A program made the translations under genes and the position numbers. Of a stretch of DNA of 64,000 nt, positions 26,748 through 35,332 are shown piece after piece. Position 1 is the stretch's first letter; the number at the start of each line of letters is the position of its first letter. The notes below the pieces were generated by a model. That model did no database searches. It saw only the letters and a program-made list of their open reading frames with translations, and was not told the DNA's origin. This DNA is from JASLDZ01 sp038226305 (GTDB lineage: Bacteria; Pseudomonadota; Alphaproteobacteria; Caulobacterales; Caulobacteraceae): contig JBBRQN010000013.1 of NCBI GenBank assembly GCA_038226305.1, positions 1 through 64,000 of the forward strand, given 5' to 3'.

Positions 26748-27412
26748 TGGCCGCCCCCGCCCCCGGCCTCTCCCGCCCCTTCACCTTCGACACGGTGTTC
26801 GAAGGCGAGCGCGTGATCGAACCCGCCCGCGCCAAGACCACCTACACCGCCGCCGAGTTCGAGCGCGCCGCGGTCGACGCCGAGGCCCGCGGCCGCGCCT
26901 TAGCCCTGGCCGAAGCCTCCGCCCTGCAGGCCATGGCGCTGGATCGCATCGGCGACGCCGTCTCCGGCGCCCTCGGGGCCCTGGCACGGGTGGCGCACGA
27001 CCACCGCACCGCATCAGCCGAACTGGCCCTGGCCTGCGCCCGGTCGGTGGCCGGTTCGGCGCTGGAACGTTTCCCCGAAGCCGCCGTCGCGGCAGCCTTC
27101 CAGAGCCTGGCCCGGGAGGTGGAGGCCCAGCCCCGCCTCACCGTGAAGGTCGCCACCGCCGATCTGGAGCGCACCCGCCCCACCCTCGAGGCGCTGGCCG
27201 CCCGCATGGGCCACGAGGGCCGCATCGTGGTCTCCGCCGACACCAATCTCGCCCCCGCCGCCTTCAGCTTCGACTGGGGCGACGGCCGCTGCACCTTCGA
27301 TCCCGCCTCCGCCATCGCCCGGGTGGAGTCGGCCCTTCGCGAGGCCCTCGCCGTCGAGGGCCTGCACGCCGAACCCCCGCCCCTGTTCTCGTCCACCGGA
27401 GTTCACCCATGA
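26747..27412 (+). CDS. fliH: FliH-type export ATPase regulator (FlbE)
   Basis: A 221-residue protein in the position of Caulobacter flbE. The FliH features are an N-terminal variable region (FTFDTVFEGERVIEP), an Ala-rich helical middle (about 45-110) and a C-terminal domain with FDWGDGRCTFDPASAIARVE, typical of FliH/YscL proteins, which inhibit and position the FliI ATPase. Start is ATG 26747, overlapping the fliG stop; the end overlaps fliN by 4 bp. Confidence 0.9.
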   Translation: MAAPAPGLSRPFTFDTVFEGERVIEPARAKTTYTAAEFERAAVDAEARGRALALAEASALQAMALDRIGDAVSGALGALARVAHDHRTASAELALACARSVAGSALERFPEAAVAAAFQSLAREVEAQPRLTVKVATADLERTRPTLEALAARMGHEGRIVVSADTNLAPAAFSFDWGDGRCTFDPASAIARVESALREALAVEGLHAEPPPLFSSTGVHP

Positions 27413-27735
27413 GCGAAGCCCTCGACCTCGCGCAGTTCGACGCGCAGGCGCTCCCCGACGCCGAGGGGAGCGAGCCGAAGACGGCCCACGACCTCGCCAC
27501 CGTCTTCGACGTGCCGGTGTCGATCTCGGCCGTCATCGGCAAGGCGCAGCTCTCGGTGGCGCAACTCCTCAAGCTCGGCGCGGGGTCGGTGCTGGAGCTC
27601 GACCGCCGCGTGGGCGAGGCCATCGACATCTACGTGAACAACCGACTGGTCGCCCGGGGCGAGGTCGTCGTCGTCGACGAGCGCCTGGGCGTGACCATGA
27701 CCGAGATCATCAAGGACGGCGACCAAGCCGGCTAA
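27409..27735 (+). CDS. fliN: flagellar motor switch protein FliN
   Basis: A 108-residue SpoA-fold C-ring protein. The family core is present: VFDVPVSISAVIGKAQLSVA, then GSVLELDRRVGEAIDIYVNN and VDERLGVTMTEI. It starts with ATGA overlapping the fliH stop, and flbD follows after 70 bp. Confidence 0.96.
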   Translation: MSEALDLAQFDAQALPDAEGSEPKTAHDLATVFDVPVSISAVIGKAQLSVAQLLKLGAGSVLELDRRVGEAIDIYVNNRLVARGEVVVVDERLGVTMTEIIKDGDQAG

Positions 27736-27805
27736 AGCGCCGAAAGGCGAACGTTTTCAGCGCCCGCGCCTCCCTCAGGGAGCCGGGCGAGAAGGAGTGG
27801 AGATC

Positions 27806-29194
27806 ATGCGGCTGTTGGTGGTGGGTCGGTTGTCCGGCCAGCTTTCCGTGGCGGTGAAGATGGCGATGAGCGCGGGCGCCAAGGTGGCGCACGTGGAGAC
27901 GATCGCCATGGCCACCCACGCCCTGCGCTCCGGCCAGGGGGCGGACCTCCTGATGGTCGACTACGACCTCGACATCGCAGGCCTCATCGCCGCTAACGAG
28001 GCCGAGCGCATTCGCGTGCCCGTGGTGGCCTGCGGGATCGCCGCCGACCCCCTGCGCGCCGCCGCCGCCATCCGGGCGGGCGCCAAGGAGTTCATCCCGC
28101 TTCCGCCGGAGGCCGAGCTGATCGCCGCCGTGCTGGCCGCCGTCTCCGACGACGACCGGCCGATGATCGCCCGCGACCCGATCATGGAGCAGGTGATCGC
28201 GCTCGCGAACCAGGTGGCCCCCTCCGAAGCCTCCATCCTGATCACCGGCGAGAGCGGCGTCGGCAAGGAGGTGATGGCTCGCCACGTCCACAAGAAGAGC
28301 CGCCGGGCGCAGATGGCGTTCGTCTCGGTCAACTGCGCCGCGATCCCAGAGAACCTCCTGGAGAGCGAGCTCTTCGGCCACGAGAAGGGGGCCTTCACCG
28401 GCGCCCTGGCCCGGCGCATCGGCAAGTTCGAGGAGGCGGACGGCGGCACGCTCCTCCTCGACGAAATCTCCGAGATGGACGTGCGCCTGCAGGCCAAGCT
28501 CCTGCGCGCCATTCAGGAGCGCGAGATCGACCGCGTGGGCGGCGGCAAGCCCGTGAAGGTGGACATCCGCATCCTGGCCACCAGCAACCGCGATCTGGCG
28601 GAGGCCGTGAAGGTGGGCACCTTCCGGGAAGACCTGCTCTACCGCCTCAACGTGGTGAACCTGCGCGTGCCCGCCCTGCGCGAGCGGCCCGGCGACATCA
28701 CCGCCCTGGCCGAGCACTTCGCCAAGAAATACGCCGCCGCGAACGGCGTGCCCGCCCGCCCGCTCTCCGCCGACGCCAAGCGCCGCCTGATCGGCCACCC
28801 CTGGCGAGGCAACGTGCGCGAGCTGGAGAACGCCATCCACCGGGCCGTGCTGCTCTCGGTCGGCCCGGAGATCGAGCCCGACGCCATCCGCCTGCCGGAC
28901 GGCTCGGCCATGATGTCCGGCCTGATCGGCGACGGTCCGGCGGTGCGGGCCGCGCAGGTGGCTCAGGCCGTCGCCTCGGCCCCGATGGTGGGACAGACGG
29001 TGGCGCAGGTGGAGCAGCAGCTCATCCTCGACACCCTGGGCCACACCTTCGGCAACCGCACCCACGCCGCGGTGATCCTCGGCATCTCGATCCGCACGCT
29101 GCGCAACAAGCTCAAGGAATACGGCGACGCGGGCGTGAACGTCCCCCCGCCCCAAGCCGGAGTGCTGGGAAGTGCTGGGGCCTATGCCGCCTGA
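27806..29194 (+). CDS. flbD: sigma-54 flagellar transcriptional activator FlbD
   Basis: Activator of sigma-54 hook and filament genes and repressor of fliF in Caulobacter. The 462-residue protein has a degenerate receiver-like domain (1-115, LLMVDYDLD in place of a canonical phospho-site), an AAA+ domain with Walker A GESGVGKE (148-155) and the sigma-54 contact loop GAFTGA (195-200), and a C-terminal Fis-type helix-turn-helix (THAAVILGISIRTLRNKLKE). I chose the ATG at 27806 with AAGGAG 8 bases upstream over a GTG 9 bases earlier. Its last 11 bases overlap the start of the beta-lactamase gene. Confidence 0.96.
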   Translation: MRLLVVGRLSGQLSVAVKMAMSAGAKVAHVETIAMATHALRSGQGADLLMVDYDLDIAGLIAANEAERIRVPVVACGIAADPLRAAAAIRAGAKEFIPLPPEAELIAAVLAAVSDDDRPMIARDPIMEQVIALANQVAPSEASILITGESGVGKEVMARHVHKKSRRAQMAFVSVNCAAIPENLLESELFGHEKGAFTGALARRIGKFEEADGGTLLLDEISEMDVRLQAKLLRAIQEREIDRVGGGKPVKVDIRILATSNRDLAEAVKVGTFREDLLYRLNVVNLRVPALRERPGDITALAEHFAKKYAAANGVPARPLSADAKRRLIGHPWRGNVRELENAIHRAVLLSVGPEIEPDAIRLPDGSAMMSGLIGDGPAVRAAQVAQAVASAPMVGQTVAQVEQQLILDTLGHTFGNRTHAAVILGISIRTLRNKLKEYGDAGVNVPPPQAGVLGSAGAYAA

Positions 29195-30062
29195 GCCCAC
29201 CCGCCGCACAGCCCTGCTCGCCCCCGTCGGCGCGATGCTGTGGGCCTCAGCCCCTGCGCAGGCCGCGTCGGGTAATGCTTCACGCGCGTTTGCCGATCTG
29301 GAGGCGCGGTCGGGCGGGCGCCTCGGCGTCTACGCCCACAGCGGACGTCGCGTACTGCAGCACCGCGCGGCCGAGCGGTTCCCCATGTGCTCCAGCTTCA
29401 AGATGCTGCTCGCCGCGCGCGTGCTGGCCGACGCCGACCGGGGCGCGATCTCTCTCGACGAGCCGGTCGCCATTCCTCGCTCGGCGCTGCTCGCCCACGC
29501 CCCAATCACCCGACCCGCGGCGGAGGCGGGCCGCTCCCTCACCGTCGAGGCCCTCTGCGCCGCGATCGTGACGGTGAGCGACAACACCGCCGCCAACCTC
29601 CTGCTCGCCCGCGTCGGTGGCCCGGCGGGCCTCACCCGCTGGCTGCGCGCCTTTGACCCCCACACCCGCCTCGACCGCCTCGAGCCCGAGCTGAACGAAT
29701 CGCGCATCGGCGATCCCCGCGACACCACCACGCCGGAATGCATGGCCCGCGACGTGGAGACGCTCCTCACCGGCGACGTGCTATCGAAGTCCGCGCGCGC
29801 CAAGCTGTTGCGCTGGATGACCGACTGCACCACCGGCCCGAACAAGCTGCGCGCGGGCGTGCCCGCAGGCTGGAGCGTCGCCGACAAGACCGGCAACAAC
29901 GGCGTGCACACCTCAGGCGACGTGGCCCTGATCACCCGCCCCGACGGCACCCGCATCTTCGTCGCCGCCTACGTCACCCAGTCCACCCTGCGCGGCCCCG
30001 CGCAGGAAGCCATCTTCGCCGACGTGGCCCGCCTCGTGACCGACAGGTTCGCCCGTGGCTGA
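29184..30062 (+). CDS. bla: class A serine beta-lactamase inside the flagellar operon
   Basis: A 292-residue class A beta-lactamase with every catalytic motif: Ser70-x-x-Lys73 (SSFK), SDN (132-134), EPELN (Glu167) and KTG (235-237). It would hydrolyse beta-lactams in the periplasm. The N-terminus has a twin-arginine-like signal (RRTALLAPVGAMLWASAPAQ). The start ATG lies inside the flbD stop region (11-bp overlap) and its TGA overlaps the flhA GTG by 8 bp, so translation appears coupled on both sides. Base composition matches the neighbours. Cys69 is present but the partner Cys238 of class A carbapenemases is not. Spectrum cannot be predicted; a DD-peptidase-like role is less likely given the Glu. 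Confidence 0.93.
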   Translation: MPPEPTRRTALLAPVGAMLWASAPAQAASGNASRAFADLEARSGGRLGVYAHSGRRVLQHRAAERFPMCSSFKMLLAARVLADADRGAISLDEPVAIPRSALLAHAPITRPAAEAGRSLTVEALCAAIVTVSDNTAANLLLARVGGPAGLTRWLRAFDPHTRLDRLEPELNESRIGDPRDTTTPECMARDVETLLTGDVLSKSARAKLLRWMTDCTTGPNKLRAGVPAGWSVADKTGNNGVHTSGDVALITRPDGTRIFVAAYVTQSTLRGPAQEAIFADVARLVTDRFARG

Positions 30063-32145
30063 TCTCGCGCTCTCTCCTCCGCCCACGGGCGCGCCCACGT
30101 TCGGGGAGCTGCGGGGGTGGATGCTGCGGGGCGAAGTGGGGCTCGCGATCGGGATCATCTCGATCGTCCTGCTCCTCGTGCTGCCCGTGCCGCCGTTCCT
30201 GGTGGACTTCCTCTTGGTGCTGTCGCTGACCACCGCCGTCCTGATCCTGATGACGGCGCTCTTGATCCGAAAGCCCCTGGAGTTCACCGCCTTCCCCACG
30301 GTGCTCCTGGTCACCACCCTCTACCGCCTGGGGCTGGACATCGCCTCCACCCGCCTCGTGCTGAGCCACGGCCACGAGGGCGGGGAGCCTGCGGGTCAGG
30401 TGATCCAGGCCTTCGGCAAGCTGATGATGGGGGGCAACTTCGTCATCGGGGTGATCGTGTTCGCCATCCTCGTGATCGTGAACTTCATCGTCATCACCAA
30501 AGGCTCGAGCCGCATCGCCGAGGTGGCGGCGCGGTTCACCCTCGACTCCATGCCCGGCAAGCAGATGGCCATCGACGCCGACCTCTCCAGTGGCGTCATC
30601 GACGACAAGGAGGCCAAGCGCCGCCGCAAGGAGCTGGAGCAGGAATCCACCTTCTTCGGCGCCATGGACGGCGCCTCCAAGTTCGTGCGCGGCGACGCCA
30701 TGGCAGGGCTGATCATCACGGTGATCAACATCGTGGGCGGCATGCTGATCGGCATGCTGCAGCACCACGTCACCCTGCAGCAGGCCGCCTCGACCTACAC
30801 CGTGCTCTCCATCGGCGAGGGGCTGGTGAGCCAGGTGCCCGCGCTGGTGATCTCCATCGCCGCGGGCCTGCTCGTCTCCAAGGCGGGGGTCGAGGGCGCG
30901 GCCGACAAGGCGCTGGTGGCGCAGCTGGCGACCAACCCCATCGCGCTCGGCATGGTGTCGGCGACGGCGGGGGTGATCGGCCTGGCACCCGGCATGCCGC
31001 TGATCCCCTTCGCCCTCGTGGCCATCGGTGCGGGGGTGCTGGCGGCGCGGAGCGCCCGCAAGCCGCTGCCCCAGCCCGAGGTCGACCTCAAGCCCGCGGG
31101 GCCGCCGGAGGAGGAGCCCATCGGGGCGTCGCTGGCCATCGACGAGGTGAAGATCGAGCTGGGCTACGGCCTCCTAACCCTCATCAACGATCTGGAGGGG
31201 CGCCGCCTCACGGATCAGATCCGGGCGCTCCGCCGGACCCTGGCGCAGGACTACGGCTTCGTGATGCCGTCGGTGCGGATCCTCGACAACATGCGCCTGC
31301 CCAACCAGGGCTACCGCCTGCTCATCAAGGAGATGGAGGCCGGGGCAGGCGAGGTGCGGATCGGCTCGCTGATGGCCATGAACCCCGCGGGCGGCCAGGT
31401 CGACATCCCCGGCGAGCACGTGAAGGAGCCCGCGTTCGGCCTCCCCGCGACCTGGATCGACGAAGCCCTGCGGGAGGAGGCCACCTTCCGCGGCTACACC
31501 ATCGTGGACCCGTCCACCGTGCTCACCACCCACCTGACGGAAATCCTGAAGGACTCCATGCCCGACCTCCTCGGCTATGCCGAACTGCAGAAGCTCATCA
31601 AGGAACTGGGCCCCGACCAGAAGAAGCAGGCCGACGACCTGATCCCCGCCATCGCCCCGGCCACCACGGTGCAAAGGGTGCTGCAATCCCTTCTGAAGGA
31701 GCGGGTGTCGATCCGCGACCTCCCCACGATCCTCGAAGGCATCGGCGAGGCCGCGCCGCACGGATCGAGCGTGACCACGCTGGTGGAGCATGTGCGCTCC
31801 CGCCTCGCCAAGCAGCTGTGCTTCGCCAACCGCGGCGAAGACGGGGCCCTGCCCATCGTCACCCTGTCGCCCGACTGGGAGCAGATCTTCGCCGACAGCC
31901 TGATCGGCACGGGCGAGGAGCGTCAGCTGGCGCTGGCCCCCTCCAAGCTTCAGGAGTTCATCCGCAACGTGCGCGACGTGTTCGAGCGCGTGTCGCTGGC
32001 GGGGGAGACGGCGGTCTTGCTCACCAGCCCCGGCGTGCGGCCCTACGTGCGCTCCATCGTGGAGCGGTTCCGGGGTCAGACCGTGGTGATGAGCCAGGCC
32101 GAGGTACACCCTCGCGCCCGCCTGCGCACGGTGGGCAGCGTCTAG
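30055..32145 (+). CDS. flhA: flagellar export gate protein FlhA
   Basis: Inner-membrane component of the flagellar type III export gate. The 696-residue protein has about eight TM helices in the first 330 residues, the conserved FHIPEP-type cytosolic loop (RFTLDSMPGKQMAIDADL) and a large cytosolic domain that docks chaperone-substrate complexes. Start is GTG 30055, overlapping the beta-lactamase stop. It is the last gene of the row; the convergent response regulator ends 4 bp beyond it. Confidence 0.97.
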   Translation: MADLALSPPPTGAPTFGELRGWMLRGEVGLAIGIISIVLLLVLPVPPFLVDFLLVLSLTTAVLILMTALLIRKPLEFTAFPTVLLVTTLYRLGLDIASTRLVLSHGHEGGEPAGQVIQAFGKLMMGGNFVIGVIVFAILVIVNFIVITKGSSRIAEVAARFTLDSMPGKQMAIDADLSSGVIDDKEAKRRRKELEQESTFFGAMDGASKFVRGDAMAGLIITVINIVGGMLIGMLQHHVTLQQAASTYTVLSIGEGLVSQVPALVISIAAGLLVSKAGVEGAADKALVAQLATNPIALGMVSATAGVIGLAPGMPLIPFALVAIGAGVLAARSARKPLPQPEVDLKPAGPPEEEPIGASLAIDEVKIELGYGLLTLINDLEGRRLTDQIRALRRTLAQDYGFVMPSVRILDNMRLPNQGYRLLIKEMEAGAGEVRIGSLMAMNPAGGQVDIPGEHVKEPAFGLPATWIDEALREEATFRGYTIVDPSTVLTTHLTEILKDSMPDLLGYAELQKLIKELGPDQKKQADDLIPAIAPATTVQRVLQSLLKERVSIRDLPTILEGIGEAAPHGSSVTTLVEHVRSRLAKQLCFANRGEDGALPIVTLSPDWEQIFADSLIGTGEERQLALAPSKLQEFIRNVRDVFERVSLAGETAVLLTSPGVRPYVRSIVERFRGQTVVMSQAEVHPRARLRTVGSV

Positions 32146-32149
32146 GGCG

Positions 32150-32533
32150 TCAGGCCCGGCCGACGGCGGTGCGCAGGGCGGCTTCCACGTCGTTCATGCT
32201 GAAAGGCTTCTGCAGGGTGGGCCGGTCGCGCCAGGCTTCGGGCACGCCGCTCTCGCCATAGCCTGTGGCGAAGATGAAGGGCTTGCCGCGGCTGGCGAGC
32301 ATCTCGGCCACGGGGATCACCGGCTTGCCGCCGAGGTTCATGTCCAGGATCGCCACGTCGATCTCGGCAACCTGCGCCGTCTCCAGCGCCTGGGCCACGG
32401 TGGAGGCGGAGCCCACGAGCTTGCAGCCCATGTCCTCCAGCATGTCCTCGAGCAGCATGGCGACGAGCGCCTCGTCCTCGACGATCAGCACGCGCACGTC
32501 CTGCAGGGAGGTGTCTGGCGAGGCGGTCGTCAT
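32150..32533 (-). CDS. single-domain response regulator of the FAT-GUY type
   Basis: A 127-residue receiver-only protein. Phospho-acceptor Asp64 (AILDMNLGG), acidic pair ED (19-20) and Lys109 (LQKPFS) are present; the block PFIFATGYGE carries the FAT-GUY signature of a receiver family found in alphaproteobacteria, often in general stress or cell-cycle phosphorelays. No output domain is attached, so it probably works as a phosphate shuttle or sink. The kinase partner is not identifiable here. Confidence 0.88.
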   Translation of the reverse strand: MTTASPDTSLQDVRVLIVEDEALVAMLLEDMLEDMGCKLVGSASTVAQALETAQVAEIDVAILDMNLGGKPVIPVAEMLASRGKPFIFATGYGESGVPEAWRDRPTLQKPFSMNDVEAALRTAVGRA

Positions 32534-32647
32534 CGTGTCCAGTCTACGGGCGGGGGTTGAAGGCGCGTTCTAAGCTCGCGGACGACGCAACATGGGCGGT
32601 CACAGCGGCTAAGCCAGCCCGAATTGTGTCTTGGAGCCACTGATGCG

Positions 32648-33652
32648 TCAAACGACCACAGATTGCGACGTTTTCAACTCCACCAACCTAATCAAATGAT
32701 TAGCCAACCTTTGGGTTTCTGCGAGCGGCTCGTAACTCCAGCTCTCCAGCCGGCCGTCGAAGGGCCGCACCGCTCCGCGCCCGGCTAGGGCGGCATGAAA
32801 GCGGTCCTTTCGGGCCTGCGAGCCTGACAACGGCACGATCTGGACCGGCTTCCCGGTGGAGGCGGCCTCGGCGACCATGTTGATGGAGTCGGCCGTCACC
32901 AGCACGTGGTCGGCGGCGGCCAGGATCGCCGGATAAGGGTTTGGGCCGGGCTCGTCGGCGGCCCCGTCCCAGATCACGCCCGGGCGACCGGCCAGCCGCT
33001 CTGACAGGATGTCTCTCGCGGCTTGAGGGGTGCGGCGCGAGAACGTCATGAGGAGCGATCCCCCCGTCTCGTCGAGCAGGGCGGCAATCTCGTCGGCCAG
33101 CGAGCGGGCCCGTTCGGGCGGCAGGTCGAAAGCCTTGGAACGCCCGCCCACCAGAACCGCGATCCGCGGATGCGGCAGCTCGGCAAACTGCGGAAAAGCT
33201 GTCAGCCCCGCCGCCAGCGCCTGCGGCGTGACCCGGTGCGCCGACCCCAGCATGGGAAACACGTTCGGCCCGGAAAGCTCATCATGGGCGGGGGGTGCCA
33301 CGAGATCGAACAGCCTCGTTGGGCGCAGGGGATCCTGAAGCTGCACCACGAAGGTGCGCCCGCCTGACCAGCGACGTATGGCGATGGAGAAGGGGATGCT
33401 GGCGCGGCCGTTCCCGATCCACAGGTCGGGCCAGGGCGGGGCGATGGGATCGGAGGCTTGCGTGAGCAGCCCGCGTGGCCACAACGCCAGGGGCGTCGGC
33501 ATTCGTCGCAGCCAGGGCCGCCAGGCGATGCGCTTCACCACCACCTGCGCGGGGCGCAGGCGCGCCACGGCCTCGGCCACGCCCAGCGCCTGATTTTCGA
33601 TCCCGGCCCGGCCGTCCGAAACGGCCCAGATGACCAGCGGGGCCACGGGCAC
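32648..33652 (-). CDS. ELM1/DUF1022-like glycosyltransferase-fold protein
   Basis: A 334-residue protein of the mitochondrial-fission ELM1 family as annotated in bacteria. Typical segments are WAVSDGRAGIENQALGVAEA at the N-terminus, WIGNGRASIPFSIAIRR, VVQLQDPLRPTRLFDLV and the C-terminal VTADSINMVAEAASTGKPV, which resembles nucleotide-sugar-binding GT-B proteins. The bacterial role is unknown; action on a cell-envelope glycan is a guess. It lies downstream of greA on the same strand with a 22-bp gap. Confidence 0.82.
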   Translation of the reverse strand: MPVAPLVIWAVSDGRAGIENQALGVAEAVARLRPAQVVVKRIAWRPWLRRMPTPLALWPRGLLTQASDPIAPPWPDLWIGNGRASIPFSIAIRRWSGGRTFVVQLQDPLRPTRLFDLVAPPAHDELSGPNVFPMLGSAHRVTPQALAAGLTAFPQFAELPHPRIAVLVGGRSKAFDLPPERARSLADEIAALLDETGGSLLMTFSRRTPQAARDILSERLAGRPGVIWDGAADEPGPNPYPAILAAADHVLVTADSINMVAEAASTGKPVQIVPLSGSQARKDRFHAALAGRGAVRPFDGRLESWSYEPLAETQRLANHLIRLVELKTSQSVVV

Positions 33653-33674
33653 GTCCTCGGCCAGACTCAGCGGA

Positions 33675-34148
33675 TCAGGCCCATTCGACCTTGAGGATCT
33701 CGTAGGACTTCACGCCGCCGGGGGTCTGCACCTCGACCACGTCGCCGGACTCCTTGCCGATCATGCCCCGCGCCAGGGGCGAGGTCAGCGACAGGCGGCC
33801 CTTCTTCACGTCGGCCTCGTGCTCGCCGACGATCTGGTAACGGGCCTCGTCCTCGGTGTCCTCGTCGACCACCGTCACGGTGGCGCCGAACTTCACCTGC
33901 TTGCCAGAGAGCTTGGACACGTCGATCACCTGCGCGCGGCTGATCTTGTCCTCGATCTCGGCGATGCGGCCTTCGATCCAGCCCTGACGGTCCTTCGCGG
34001 CGTGATACTCGGCGTTTTCCGAGAGATCGCCATGCTCGCGCGCCTCCGAAATGGCCGCGATGACGCCCGGACGTTCAACGGTCTTCAGACGCTTCAATTC
34101 ATCGTCGAGGGACGCATAGCCCTCGCCGGTCATCGGCACTTTTTCCAT
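33675..34148 (-). CDS. greA: transcription elongation factor GreA
   Basis: Rescues backtracked RNA polymerase by stimulating cleavage of the 3' RNA end. The 157-residue protein has the coiled-coil N-terminus with acidic tip (LKRLKTVERPGVIAAISEAR, then EHGDLSENAEYHAAKDRQ) and the FKBP-like C-terminal domain (SLTSPLARGMIGKESGDVVE). Length is normal. Confidence 0.97.
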   Translation of the reverse strand: MEKVPMTGEGYASLDDELKRLKTVERPGVIAAISEAREHGDLSENAEYHAAKDRQGWIEGRIAEIEDKISRAQVIDVSKLSGKQVKFGATVTVVDEDTEDEARYQIVGEHEADVKKGRLSLTSPLARGMIGKESGDVVEVQTPGGVKSYEILKVEWA

Positions 34149-34266
34149 ACGGGATCGGGTCTTGTCCGCCTGTGGGAGCTCGCCACCGGCCGCAGACGGT
34201 CGCGGTCGGGGGAAGGAAGATAGGGTCAGGCGCGCCCGCCCGCAAGTTCAAGCGTGGCCGCAGCCG

Positions 34267-34449
34267 TCAGCCGGGGGGCGAACGGCCGCGCAACCGCACC
34301 GCCAGCACCCAGATTCCCAGGCCCGCCACGCCGACGGCCCCCACCCCGATCAGCATCAGGGCGACTGCCAGTTTCAGCACGAAGGCGACCACACCCGCCA
34401 CGAGGCAGACGACGACGGCCAGCGCCAGGAGGAAGAGGGTGCGGTTCAT
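34267..34449 (-). CDS. small two-helix membrane protein
   Basis: A 60-residue frame with two hydrophobic helices (LFLLALAVVVCLVAGVVAFV and ALMLIGVGAVGVAGLGIWVL) and a basic tail. It sits in the gap between greA and the GST gene on the same strand. No family is recognised; the amphipathic layout and ATG start make coding plausible. Confidence 0.5.
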   Translation of the reverse strand: MNRTLFLLALAVVVCLVAGVVAFVLKLAVALMLIGVGAVGVAGLGIWVLAVRLRGRSPPG

Positions 34450-34497
34450 GGGGCGCTCAACGGCGAAGGGCCGGCCGCGGTTGCCGACGGGCGGCCA

Positions 34498-35166
34498 TCA
34501 CGCGGCGTAGGCGTAGGCGCCGCCCCGCTGCAGGGCACGCTGATAGGCCGGGCGGGCGTGGATTTTCGCGAGGAAGGCGGCGCAGTTCGGACGCCCCTCG
34601 CGCAGGCCGCCGCGGGATGCCGCCGCCTCCAGCGGGAAGCTCATCTGGATGTCGGCGGCGCTGAACCACGACCCGGCGAACCACTCGGACTTGCCGAGTT
34701 CGGCCTCCCAATAATCCATGTGCGCAAGAAGCTGCGGCTCCACGAAGCTTTCCAGGGCCGCCTTCGCCACGCCCTTCACCAGCGGCTTGGTCAGCCCGGG
34801 GGCGCGCTGCGGCAGGGCGGTGAAGATCAGCTTGAGCAGCAGCGGCGTCATGGCCGAACCCTCGGCATAGTGCAGCCAGTAGGTGTAGCGCGCCCGCTCC
34901 GGCGTGCCCTTGGCGGGCTCCAGCCGCCCCTTGCCGTGCTCCTCGACCAGATGCTCGATGATGGCGCCGGTCTCGGCGAAGGTGCCGTGCTCGTCGGTGA
35001 TCACGGGAGATTTGCCCAGGGGGTGGATCGCCTTCAGCTCCGGCGGGGCCAGCATGGTGGCCTTGTCGCGCTCATAGCGCTTCACCTCGTAGGGCACGCC
35101 CAGCTCCTCAAGCAGCCACAGGATGCGCTGCGACCGCGAGTTCTCGAGGTGGTGGACGGTGATCAT
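34498..35166 (-). CDS. glutathione S-transferase family protein
   Basis: A 222-residue cytosolic GST: an N-terminal thioredoxin-like domain (ITVHHLENSRSQRILWLLEE, with Ser in the SxxR active-site turn, then GKSPVITDEHGTFAETGAII) and an alpha-helical C-terminal domain with SAADIQMSFPLEAA. It belongs to the bacterial group with Ser near the N-terminus. Substrate is not predictable. The 166 bp upstream hold no gene I can support. Confidence 0.92.
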   Translation of the reverse strand: MITVHHLENSRSQRILWLLEELGVPYEVKRYERDKATMLAPPELKAIHPLGKSPVITDEHGTFAETGAIIEHLVEEHGKGRLEPAKGTPERARYTYWLHYAEGSAMTPLLLKLIFTALPQRAPGLTKPLVKGVAKAALESFVEPQLLAHMDYWEAELGKSEWFAGSWFSAADIQMSFPLEAAASRGGLREGRPNCAAFLAKIHARPAYQRALQRGGAYAYAA

Positions 35167-35332
35167 GCGCGATGGGCCTTCGTGGCGATGTCTGCATCAT
35201 GCAATATCGTCAGGCCCTTAAACAGCGCTCGTCCACGCTTGGCGCAAGTGGCTCCAGCGATGCTCACGCCGCGAGCCCTCGGAGCGGAAGCTGGGTGAAA
35301 GCTGAGCACTGGGTGCGTGTGCCGTCCGACCT

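Noticed and set aside
27806..28150. Loss-of-function of FlbD because its receiver lacks a clear phospho-Asp site
   Set aside because: FlbD proteins are known to have a degenerate receiver and are active without canonical phosphorylation.
29184..30062. Beta-lactamase as a recent mobile resistance cassette
   Set aside because: No integron attC, insertion sequence or composition shift was seen; the overlaps with both neighbours argue for a settled gene.
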